A stretch of DNA of 64,000 nt from Symbiodinium natans (lineage: Eukaryota; Sar; Dinophyceae; Suessiales; Symbiodiniaceae): positions 1-64,000 of the forward strand of contig CAJNDS010000134.1 in NCBI GenBank assembly GCA_905221605.1. Direction: 5' to 3'. Every line of letters starts with the position of its first letter. The stretch's first letter is position 1. Under the pieces are notes generated by a model, which made no database searches, was not told the origin of the DNA, and saw only the letters and a list, made by a program, of their open reading frames with translations. Positions 23,801 through 28,392 of the stretch are shown here, one piece after another. Position numbers and translations under genes: made by a program.

Positions 23801-24404
23801 GCGTTGCCTTCAGCCTCCAACCATGCATCGACGGACTGGCCACTGGCACGCTGCCAGCTGGCATTGCCTGTGTTGAGCCAGACGCAAGTATCGATCTCGA
23901 AACTGCACCCTGACATCTCCAAGGTGACCTGCCAGAGTTTCCATTCTGGGCTATGGCCTAAAGCGTGAGGGGCATCTACAAGGAACCAACTGCCAATGCA
24001 CATGTCTAGTAAACCTTGAGCAGATTCGGGGCACAAGCTCCTGCAACACTTCTCAGGAAGAATACCGTTTCAGCCAATGGTTCTTGCTTTTCGTGCCATC
24101 TCTTTACTGGGCATCCAAAAATGTCCACAGCCTCTCCCAGGCACGTCGAGGCAATGCTGATGAACACCAACGAAGGCCAGGCACGGCAGCCATGACGTCC
24201 CTTCGCGAAGGGGGCACTTATGGCGTTGTGGGTTGCCTTTGCGTGCATTTCTGATGCAAAACCTGCGAGTTGCCCAAGACCACTCTACAAAAGACCACAA
24301 GACCCCTCTAACAGCACCAGCACTAGATTTCCCGCACCTTCGGCAAAACAAAAAAGCAGACAGACAAACAAAGAAACACAAACACTGAATACAAGGATAA
24401 GCAT
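1367..24404 (-). CDS. Giant MAM-RCC1-SRCR-kelch-GCC2/GCC3 membrane protein, 21 exons seen, 3' end outside window
   Basis: Whole-gene span on the minus strand; exons are listed separately. The reconstructed coding sequence is about 7.1 kb (roughly 2,370 aa to the edge of the membrane region). Order: signal peptide; six MAM domains; seven RCC1 repeats (seven CWG motifs, one full propeller); one SRCR domain; six kelch repeats; Cys-rich GCC2/GCC3 repeats; start of a multi-pass membrane part. Every exon length agrees with the phase of its neighbours, and domains run unbroken across the joins, so this is one gene rather than five. Donors are GT (10), GC (7, plus one tentative) and GA (2); all acceptors are AG. 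Such architecture suggests a secretory-pathway surface protein with adhesive ectodomains; the function is not known to me. The first exon and the last two are the least certain. Coding continues left of base 1367 beyond a microsatellite. Confidence 0.8.
1552..1613 (-). CDS. Exon 20: membrane segment (3' end tentative)
   Basis: It encodes L-R-M-A-N-Q-W-V-A-A-C-S-V-L-L-V-F-D-L-D, a hydrophobic segment that joins exon 19 in phase. Acceptor GAGCGAG. The end at a GCGTGC donor is chosen because its phase fits exon 21; other ends are possible. Confidence 0.5.
1684..1760 (-). CDS. Exon 19: membrane segment
   Basis: 77 nt, phase 0 in, phase 2 out: A-M-I-S-F-I-V-A-S-M-A-A-T-A-A-I-R, then G-K-L-H-T-S-M. 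Acceptor GATGAAG; donor GCTGCT. The 7-mer TGAAGGC occurs at both ends of the preceding intron. Confidence 0.65.
2024..2870 (-). CDS. Exon 18: GCC2/GCC3 repeats leading to the membrane region
   Basis: 847 nt, phase 2 in, phase 0 out. Several Cys-rich repeats follow one another (C-S-T-C-P-S, C-L-C-R-A-G, C-V-D-C-P-G-G-F-Y-C, C-D-P-C-P-Q-G-K-Y, C-S-C-T-E-G-Y-Y), then the juxtamembrane motif C-G-E-C-P-V-G-W-S-R, and S-S-I-V-A-D-V-S-L-K. Acceptor TTCTAGCAG; donor GCATGG (GC type). Confidence 0.85.
3033..3770. repeat. Tandem duplication of ~365 bp built from ~37-bp units
   Basis: Bases 3033-3399 and 3400-3770 are two near-identical copies. Each contains short repeats of the type GTGTGCTTTCATACGAAAAA-CCAT. 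It lies in intron 17 of the giant gene. Confidence 0.85.
3744..4508. repeat. ~120-bp tandem repeat with G and C homopolymer runs, then CCTT repeat
   Basis: Five diverged units share GCAAGCTTGCACGGCTTA and CATTTGCAAACAGAATGCCC. Each encloses a long G run followed by a C run (for example 3915-3956). Bases 4381-4508 are a CCTT pyrimidine repeat. Confidence 0.85.
4683..4762 (-). CDS. Exon 17: GCC2/GCC3 repeat
   Basis: 80 nt, phase 0 in, phase 2 out, encoding E-T-P-W-I-C-D-C-G-P-G-F-G-F-D and G-V-C-E-V-C-P-V-G. Its acceptor is the last CAG of a CTG/CAG microsatellite. Donor GG|GTGTCC. Confidence 0.75.
4775..5020. repeat. ACCAGTACT nonamer and CTG/CTA microsatellite
   Basis: Imperfect nonamer array with interspersed CTACGA trimers, filling most of the 436-bp intron 16 and ending in the CTG run that supplies the exon 17 acceptor. 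Confidence 0.9.
5199..5313 (-). CDS. Exon 16: GCC2/GCC3 repeat
   Basis: 115 nt, phase 2 in, phase 0 out. It encodes L-S-H-C-V-C-L-R-G-R-Y-W-D-D-G and C-A-L-C-P-Y-G-S-T-T-A-Q-N-G. Acceptor TATTGCAG; donor GGC|GTGGCT. Confidence 0.75.
5636..5930. repeat. GTA trinucleotide repeat
   Basis: Nearly pure GTA array with GTC and GCA interruptions, in the large intron 15. Tyr-, Thr- and Val-rich ORFs here are artefacts. The flanking 5955-6800 holds no gene I can recognise. Confidence 0.9.
6814..7233 (-). pseudogene. USP-like (peptidase C19) tail next to a LINE
   Basis: An open frame ends in I-F-H-I-G-E-R-V-T-S-G-H-Y-Q-A-A-L, W-E-F-R-I-C-D-D-N-K and I-R-N-N-P-Y-L-I-G-L-L. The His box (H-x-G, then G-H-Y) and the downstream D-D-N resemble the C-terminal part of ubiquitin-specific proteases. 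No Cys box is visible. It lies just 3' of the RT pseudogene on the same strand, so it may be the tail of the same element. Confidence 0.5.
7343..8872 (-). pseudogene. LINE-type reverse transcriptase, frameshifted
   Basis: Fragments in at least two frames spell a non-LTR RT: S-L-L-P-K-P-G-K-D...P-R-D-L-R-P-L-G-L-Q-D, L-S-R-A-F-D-S-L, then G-V-R-Q-G-C-A-L-A-P and F-P-D-D in place of the catalytic F-A-D-D. The first fragment (8348-8872) starts K-Q-D-L-R-D-H-I-S-R-R-T. Frame changes and the altered active site show a dead copy. It lies in sense orientation inside intron 15 of the giant gene. Confidence 0.8.
8873..10736. other. Intron sequence without recognised gene
   Basis: Short overlapping ORFs occur on both strands but none shows a motif I recognise. 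It may include the 5' part of the adjacent LINE, too decayed to name. Confidence 0.5.
10737..12650. repeat. 1.9-kb chain of heptamer and nonamer microsatellites
   Basis: Units change in order: GGTTCTT, GTTCGTT and GTCCGTT mixtures, GGGTTGT, GTGTTGT (to 11346), a GAGTGAGTG-type block, GTGAGTA heptamer mixtures, a long GTGAGAGTA nonamer array (about 11730-12420), GTGAGTA heptamer again, then GTA/GTC trimers to about 12650. It lies in intron 15. The ORFs of up to 701 aa here are low-complexity artefacts. Confidence 0.95.
12892..13001 (-). CDS. Exon 15: first GCC2/GCC3 (ephrin-receptor-like) repeat
   Basis: 110 nt, phase 0 in, phase 2 out. It encodes I-Q-C-P-P-G-Q-Y-E-L-E-G, A-C-Q-L-C-P-A-D-Q-Y-C-P-G-G. 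Acceptor ATCCTGCAG; donor TT|GTGTCG. The next recognised exon is 7.6 kb away; the phase fits, but an unseen exon in between is possible. Confidence 0.75.
13112..14610 (-). CDS. Exon 14: six kelch repeats and a Cys-rich module
   Basis: 1,499 nt, phase 1 in, phase 0 out. The first two-thirds form a six-blade kelch propeller: six [FLV]-G-G turns (F-G-G-H, L-G-G-T, F-G-G-E, F-G-G-W, V-G-G-V, F-G-G-F), each preceded by an H/S-x-x-x-W/F-D strand and followed by W residues. A C-terminal module with about ten cysteines follows (L-C-S-C-G-G, L-C-Y-I-G-W-K-C, L-C-W-C-P). The acceptor is CTTAGAG. The donor GATGGG is a GA donor; the join E|D-F-Q-V matches how related dinoflagellate proteins continue. An in-frame Met at 14641 lies in intron sequence and is not taken as a start. 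Confidence 0.85.
15302..15340 (-). CDS. Exon 13: SRCR micro-exon
   Basis: A 39-nt exon encoding G-W-H-I-H-E-C-T-A-R-E-A-A-G, exactly the missing SRCR C-terminal motif. Acceptor TTCCGAG; donor GCCCGC (GC type), phase 1. It joins exon 14 as A-A-G-A-R-C-Q, which supplies the final SRCR cysteine. Confidence 0.8.
15497..15665 (-). CDS. Exon 12: middle of SRCR domain
   Basis: 169 nt, phase 0 in, phase 1 out. It encodes V-V-C-R-N-L-G-M-A-G-G and L-V-C-D-G-T-E-V-F-L-R-D-C-S-F-R, the conserved SRCR centre. Donor GCGAGC (GC type). The 9-mer CTTCCGAGG spans both this donor and the next acceptor. Confidence 0.85.
15917..16860. repeat. ~80-bp minisatellite, about 12 units
   Basis: Each unit carries TCGTCCGCGAACGACAACC-CTCT, a C/G-rich half and GTGTCGCGGCGCTGGC. 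Unit length varies from about 65 to 90 bp. It sits in the 2-kb intron that splits the SRCR domain, between two similar direct repeats (about 15733-15850 and 17391-17495). Confidence 0.9.
17689..17991 (-). CDS. Exon 11: RCC1 repeat 7 and start of SRCR domain
   Basis: 303 nt, 101 codons, phase 0 both ends. It has the last blade (R-C-W-G-H-N-S-N-G-Q-L-G-L-G), a Gly/Glu-rich linker, then the SRCR opening (L-L-Q-H-N-G-S-F-G-L-V-C-D-D-G-F). Acceptor GGTCAG; donor GCGCAG|GTGGCC. The 12-mer CAGCGCAGGTGG at this donor recurs at the next acceptor 2 kb away. Confidence 0.85.
18154..18244 (-). CDS. Exon 10: RCC1 repeat 6 (end)
   Basis: A 91-nt exon, phase 2 in, phase 0 out, encoding L-G-V-G-T-G and P-E-H-M-G-D-A-L-H-P-V-E-L. 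It is too short to stand out as an ORF and was found by asking what must follow exon 9. Acceptor CTTGAG; donor AGA|GTACGC. The preceding intron is only 72 bp. Confidence 0.8.
18317..18537 (-). CDS. Exon 9: RCC1 repeats 5 and 6 (start)
   Basis: 221 nt, phase 0 in, phase 2 out. It carries K-C-W-G-E-N-G-W-G-Q-L-G, G-G-W-H-T-C-A-I-L and K-C-W-G-R-N-L-N-G. Acceptor GCTGCAG; donor GCCATG (GC type), leaving GA to pair with the G of exon 10 to give N-G-E-L-G. Confidence 0.8.
18674..18965 (-). CDS. Exon 8: RCC1 repeat 4
   Basis: 292 nt, phase 2 in, phase 0 out. It contains M-G-D-R-L-P-F-V-D-L-G, H-T-C-A-L and K-C-W-G-M-G, then E-M-G-D-Q-L-P and H-T-C-A. The donor is GACGCT, a GA donor. Homology with the next blade (H-T-C-A-I-L-Q-D-E against H-T-C-A-V-L-A-D-E) fixes this join exactly. 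Confidence 0.8.
19066..19558 (-). CDS. Exon 7: RCC1 repeats 1-3
   Basis: 493 nt, phase 1 in, phase 2 out. After a short P-M-P-P-V-P-F linker come three RCC1 blades marked K-C-W-G-N-G, S-C-W-G-G-N and K-C-W-G-R-G, each followed by a G-D-x-P-x-E-M-G-x-x-L-P strand. Acceptor CCGCAG|GTCC; donor GATAC|GTGCGT. Confidence 0.85.
19893..20175 (-). CDS. Exon 6: second half of MAM 6
   Basis: 283 nt, phase 0 in, phase 1 out. It encodes A-V-L-E-S-P-M-F, then Y-L-G-F-A-Y-R-M-S-G-S and E-M-L-R-F-V, the MAM C-terminal half. Acceptor CTCACAG; donor CCGCAG|GTTCAG. The 8-mer CCGCAGGT recurs at the next acceptor. Confidence 0.85.
20342..21229 (-). CDS. Exon 5: end of MAM 4, MAM 5, first half of MAM 6
   Basis: 888 nt, exactly 296 codons, phase 0 at both ends. 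The site that is split by an intron in the previous repeat (between exons 3 and 4) is continuous here, reading G-S-G-F-R-S-D-M-A-L-D. Acceptor CCCTGCAG; donor CTGCAG|GTAGGA. MAM 5 opens C-D-F-A-L-D-T-C-R-W and MAM 6 opens C-S-F-E-V-D-P-C-G-W. This repeat is more diverged than the other two pairs. Confidence 0.85.
21661..21700. repeat. Interstitial CCCTAAA repeat in intron 4
   Basis: Four to five CCCTAAA units within the 856-bp intron (21230-22085) between the second and third MAM pairs. Confidence 0.9.
22086..22737 (-). CDS. Exon 4: end of MAM 2, MAM 3, first half of MAM 4
   Basis: 652 nt, phase 2 in, phase 0 out. It resumes MAM 2 at E-S-D-I-A-L-D, then carries a full MAM (C-G-F-A-L-D-T-C-R-W) and a new MAM start (C-T-F-E-V-D-F-C-G-W). 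Acceptor ACACAAG; donor GCAGGG, the same GC donor as exon 2, as expected for a tandem duplicate. Confidence 0.85.
22738..22880 (-). mobile_element. Introner-like element forming intron 3
   Basis: The 143-bp intron is nearly all a 135-bp element (22750-22884) with 43-bp terminal inverted repeats that differ at two positions (starting GGAGGTTCATGG, ending CCATGAACCTCC). Splicing at AG|GTTCAT and ACACAAG| restores T-G-R-E-S-D, the same length as the unsplit paralogue in exon 5 (S-G-F-R-S-D). The left repeat supplies the donor. Confidence 0.85.
22881..23119 (-). CDS. Exon 3: second half of MAM 2
   Basis: 239 nt, phase 0 in, phase 2 out. It encodes the MAM C-terminal half (L-T-S-P-M, then F-V-Y-N-M-F-G, T-L-W-L-R-A-G and A-E-M-L-R-F-V-G-V-T-G). 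Acceptor GATTGCAG; donor AG|GTTCAT. The donor lies inside the left terminal inverted repeat of the inserted element that forms the next intron. Confidence 0.85.
23329..23957 (-). CDS. Exon 2: MAM domain 1 and first half of MAM 2
   Basis: 629 nt, phase 1 in, phase 0 out. A complete MAM domain opens with C-S-F-E-I-D-T-C-V-W and shows the usual M-T-G-S-S and G-E-A-W positions. It is followed by a second MAM start (C-T-F-E-V-D-F-C-G-W, then T-G-P-P-E-G). Acceptor TTTAG; donor GCAGGG, a GC donor. About 550 bp of this exon is nearly identical by eye to exon 4. The start at 23957 is inferred from phase with exon 1. Confidence 0.8.
24338..24404 (-). CDS. Exon 1: signal peptide (tentative)
   Basis: Sixty-seven nt encode a Met followed by about 20 strongly hydrophobic residues (MLILVFSVCVSLFVCLLF...), then Ala-Glu, a good secretory signal. 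It ends at a GTGCGG donor in phase 1, which fits the exon 2 acceptor at 23957. The reading frame is open upstream of this Met, so the start is chosen because the hydrophobic stretch begins there. A trans-splice acceptor could lie just upstream (AG about 6 nt before the ATG). Confidence 0.5.
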
Positions 24405-25800
24405 GCGAGCTTGCGCATGTGAAGTTTGTTTGACAAGGGTCGCCCAGTTTGGAAATATTTCCAGAGGAGAAAAATTCCCACTTACGCCCGCCAACCCAAA
24501 ACCTGAGGCGCGGTCTTTCGCAGGCATGCTCTTCGGGCGCTCACCGGGCGAAAAGCGGATCTTTGAGGCACAAATGCTGCACAGCTGCGACAGATTCCGG
24601 TTTCGGGGGCTTGGGGATGCTTGGGGCTTCTCCGAAGAAGGAGAGTCAGGAGCTTGATATACCCTAAACCCTAAACCCTAAAAACCCTTCTCCACAAGAG
24701 GCCCCAGGAATACTGAAATCGTCCCCCCCTCTCAGGACTGAGCCCAGCACTCCCACACCGACTGCCTCACGGCTTAGGGTTTCAAGCTTGGGGATTTCGG
24801 GGGGCTTATGAAGGGTGCTTAGGGGGTGGGTTGTGGCTTTGCATTCTTGAGGGCCTATAAGAACTAAGAAGAAGGCGGGTTATCCATGGATATCCGGTAT
24901 TGAGAGCCCTCGATTCGAAATCCGACTTCGGCTGTGTTTCTGAACGACTCTTGTGGAGTGAAGGAGGGGTTTCAAAGGTTAAAGCTGCCCATGTTACGCT
25001 TTCTTTCTCTTCATCTCATCGGCCATATACACGATCGGAGCCGAATAGGAATTCATAGGAGAACCCTGTGCTCTTCGACGGCTCGGGCGCCGCCTCCGTG
25101 GCCTTCAGCGCCTAGGCCAAGCGCAGCGGGGGATCTGACCAGCACATTGCAGCACGGTGCGCAGCGCCTAAGCTAGTGTGTCCCCACCTCATGGAATCGT
25201 TCAGTCCGAAGCACATGGAGCGAGACCACGGCATAGAGGGTAAGGTCGCGCCCTGTTCACAGCATCTCTCGAAACAAATACCGTGCCGTCAACCAAGTGA
25301 ACGCAATGAACAACCCATAGAGGCACTCGACAGAACTGCAAAGACAGCATCCGACATCGCAGTATTAAAGCATACAATATCCAGGAGCCGCCCAAGAACT
25401 CTTCCTGCAATTGCCAGAAATGCGACTCACTCGTTGGGCACACTCACACGGGGATAGCAGGGGAGATGGATATGCTAGGGGATAAGCTAAGATACAATCG
25501 GGCGTATCAAAAATTGCACTGAGCCCCCCTCTCTGAGCTCTCATGCGCCAAGCGCATTCCCACTGTGGTCCTGCACGCGTCAACATGAGCACTGAGCCAC
25601 TCCCGATGGTTTCCGACGTCCCCTATTTTCGTAAACGCCCACATAATAACCGTTTTATCAGCAGTGCAGTCTCGAAAGGTCGCAAAGGTCCAGCCCCTCT
25701 CCCAGCCTGCCTTGCCGTGCACCGACTTGCCTGTGAAGAAAGGCCATACTGTGTGCCATACTGCATCTAACGGTTCTAGTGACTCTAGTGTATAGAGGTT
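24405..25800. other. Upstream region of the giant gene; no gene seen
   Basis: Contains a short CCCTAAA run at 24661-24690 and otherwise unique sequence. The promoter or trans-splice region of the giant gene should lie at the left end. No convincing coding exon is seen. Confidence 0.5.
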
Positions 25801-25813
25801 CTGTACAATCTGC

Positions 25814-25995
25814 CTCTTCGAGGTTGGTGCCACGATTCTCGCAGGTTACTCCGCCACATGAGCTTCCTGTCGTTGGTGGCCCAGTATCTCTGCACGTGAG
25901 CATGCTCCACCCACTCCAAGAGCAGCTCTCCAAGCTTCTTCTCAAATGCGCCAGACTTGCCGATGCTGATGCAAAGGTCTTTGGCATCAGACAGC
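25814..25995 (-). CDS. Candidate exon, unknown protein
   Basis: Between a CCTGTTGCAG acceptor and a possible GC donor, an open frame reads L-S-D-A-K-D-L-C-I-S-I-G-K and G-E-L-L-L-E-W-V-E-H-A-H-V-Q-R-Y-W. Composition is exon-like and helical. It may belong to the same minus-strand gene as the exons at 26880-28392. I do not recognise the family. Confidence 0.35.
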
Positions 25996-26363
25996 CTGCA
26001 ACAGGAACACCGTGACAGAAACTTACACCACACGACAAACGCCACAAGTCGCAAACAATCTGAACTGATGTCCAAAACATGTGACAAGCTGGGGAACCCT
26101 TTCCGCTGTCCATCGTCAGCAGTTTCGGCATGGTGCGGCCTTGGTGCATGAGTGAGACATATGGGGCTTTACGCAAATCTTGGACCCCTAATATACTCCG
26201 AAATAGTAAGAGTCTAGTAGAACAGCCCCATAAGGCACCCCCCCAATTCCGGAAACCCCCATATTCAGAGCGGCTCTCCACGCCTCTCTCCTTTGCTGGG
26301 CATGCGGCGAAGTCCCGCTGGATGGTTTGTCGCTAGCCTGGAAGCTAAACATGACTCAAAAAA

Positions 26364-26406
26364 CCCTAAACCCTAAACCCTAAACCCTAAACCCTAAACC
26401 CTAACC
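26364..26406. repeat. Interstitial CCCTAAA array
   Basis: Six tandem CCCTAAA units followed by a C run. Confidence 0.95.
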
Positions 26407-26879
26407 CCCCCGCGATTTTGGTAGCATGTATAAGGCTCCGGCACTCTTTACTCGCTCACCACGGACTGGACCTACCAGGGCTACGTGCCATAAAGCAGAA
26501 TGCACCTGGGGCCGGCGACTCTAAGATGCAGGCACTTAGATGTCATTTTCTGCAAAAGAATCGGAGGTGGAGGCGGAGGCGGCGGAGGTGGCGGAGGTGG
26601 CGTTGCCTATGGCACTGGAGATGAGCAGGAGTCCCGAATACATTGCTGAGAATCCAGCCTGTGCTTGGGCAGGGGGTGCATGTGGCTTGCGCTGTGGAGA
26701 TGTAGCTGTAGGTTGCTGCCTCATTAGAAACGCAGAGAACAGCTCACACATGTGGCGCATGCCCTTTGCTCATCGTATCTGGCCGCGGGATTATTTGGCT
26801 ATGCCTCTGCAAGGCATAAGCAGCACCACCACACGAGACGAGGGCAAAGCGTTTTGGATTGGAGTGTTGTGGCGACTGC

Positions 26880-27017
26880 CTGCAGAAAGCATCCAGCCGG
26901 CAGCAGGTCGCCCAAGAAAGCAAGAACGGCAACGGCTGTAAAAATGACGCTGCGGTCCTGTCCAGGGGCCAGCCCGCTGCTCTTTCGGAGCTGCACGGGC
27001 TTTGAGGACGAAACTTC
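26880..27017 (-). CDS. Candidate exon with a membrane segment
   Basis: 138 nt, 46 codons, between GATGCCAG and a GCAGTC (GC) donor. It encodes S-V-I-F-T-A-V-A-V-L-A-F-L-G-D-L-L-P, a likely membrane helix. It joins the exon at 27065 in phase through a 47-bp intron. Function unknown. Confidence 0.4.
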
Positions 27018-27064
27018 CTGGCATCATGTCGCAGATACAGGTGCTGGCATACATATAGATATAC

Positions 27065-27111
27065 CATGCACTGGTGCTGCAGCAACTGAAAGATCACGCT
27101 CTCAAAAGGCC
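27065..27111 (-). CDS. Candidate 47-nt exon
   Basis: Encodes P-F-E-S-V-I-F-Q-L-L-Q-H-Q-C-M between CTTGTCAG and GTATAT. The phase agrees with the next exon. Short, so uncertain. Confidence 0.35.
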
Positions 27112-28065
27112 CTGACAAGGTCGTGCTTGGATTCATATCCTGGCTTCAAGTTGCAAAAAGCCTCTGTCAGTCATCAGGAAATGCAGGCAGGCCTGGAGGC
27201 ACATCATAAAGTTTTGAGAGGTCGAGCTCCGGAATGTCCTCTGCCAAGGACAAATCACAACTTGCTCTGAGCTGGGGTCGCAAACACAAGGTGGGCAACC
27301 GCAACTGGCACCTTGTAAGAAGTGCTTCCCAAAGCCGCCTTCAGGGAGCCTCGAGCAAGCAAAAGCCGAGATCATTCCCACGAAGCTGCCACATGCAGAT
27401 CGTCAGCGCTGCAGCACTGGTAGAAGAGCTCGAACAAACGCTGATGAAGCATCAGCTGCCAGAGCTATTGAGGCGACCGAGCACGGTCACAAGAACCCCA
27501 CATCTGAGTCATTCTGGCTCAATCACAATCGGTAAAGTGTTGCCGTTGGAAACGACAGGTTACTTATTACACTCTGATCGAACGCACCAAGCATCAACAG
27601 TTTAATCGTGTCGTGTTCCCATTCTCGCAGTCACGCATCAAAAGCTAGCAGATGAATCGCATGGAAGACCTGACTGCCACACGCAGGACAAAATTCGGCT
27701 CCCACTCTCCGATGCCTTCCACCCTCGTCCTACACTTCTCTCTTGTCAGCTCTGGTGGTCCATACGCGAGAGTGAGCCACACGTTGGCTTAGGGACATCA
27801 CCTGTTAAGAAAAACGGTGCGTCTGTGAGAGGTTCAGGTGCTTAGGGTTTAGGATGTGGGCAGTTGGTTCACCAGAAGGACTGCAGGGTCTCGGCGTCAC
27901 GCGAGAACCAAGGAGATCAACGCCCAGCGCTGGCAGCTCGAGGATATGTTCGCCTGGGTGCGAACGAAAAAGCCCTTATGGCTTTGGTCTGGCTCCGGTA
28001 CAAGCCTCAAAAGAAAGCTAATTCCTTGAATTGACCCAGCATTTTTCGGCGAAAGGCTTTAGCAG

Positions 28066-28392
28066 TCCCAGCAGTACTCACTCCTCATTGTGAAGGAGAC
28101 ATGCCTTTGCAAACTCTCAGTGCAAGGCATAAGCAGCTTCAGCTGCACCACGTTGAGCTTTCCTGACGCACGAGGCATCCATGCTTCTGCCCATGATTCC
28201 TCGAAGAGGTGACCAACCCTGAAAAGTGATCTGGCCTTGGATCCCTGCACAAGACCCCGTAAAACGACTTAGTGCGGCCTCCAGCTGCGACGACATTTCC
28301 TCAGAATCACAACGCCCATGCGGACTAAAGGAGCCCCGGGCCAACCCTACACATTCCAAACCCAGACACATCAAGGGCACAAGCCAGCGCAC
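28066..28392 (-). CDS. Candidate first exons with signal peptide, unknown secreted or membrane protein
   Basis: A Met at 28392 starts a signal-like stretch (M-R-W-L-V-P-L-M-C-L-G-L) and runs to a possible GG|GTCTTG donor near 28262. After a short intron ending CACTTTTCAG, a second exon continues in phase as V-G-H-L-F-E-E-S-W-A-E-A-W to a GTGAGT donor near 28066. These may be the 5' exons of a gene that includes the candidate exons at 25.8-27.1 kb. I do not recognise the family. Confidence 0.35.
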
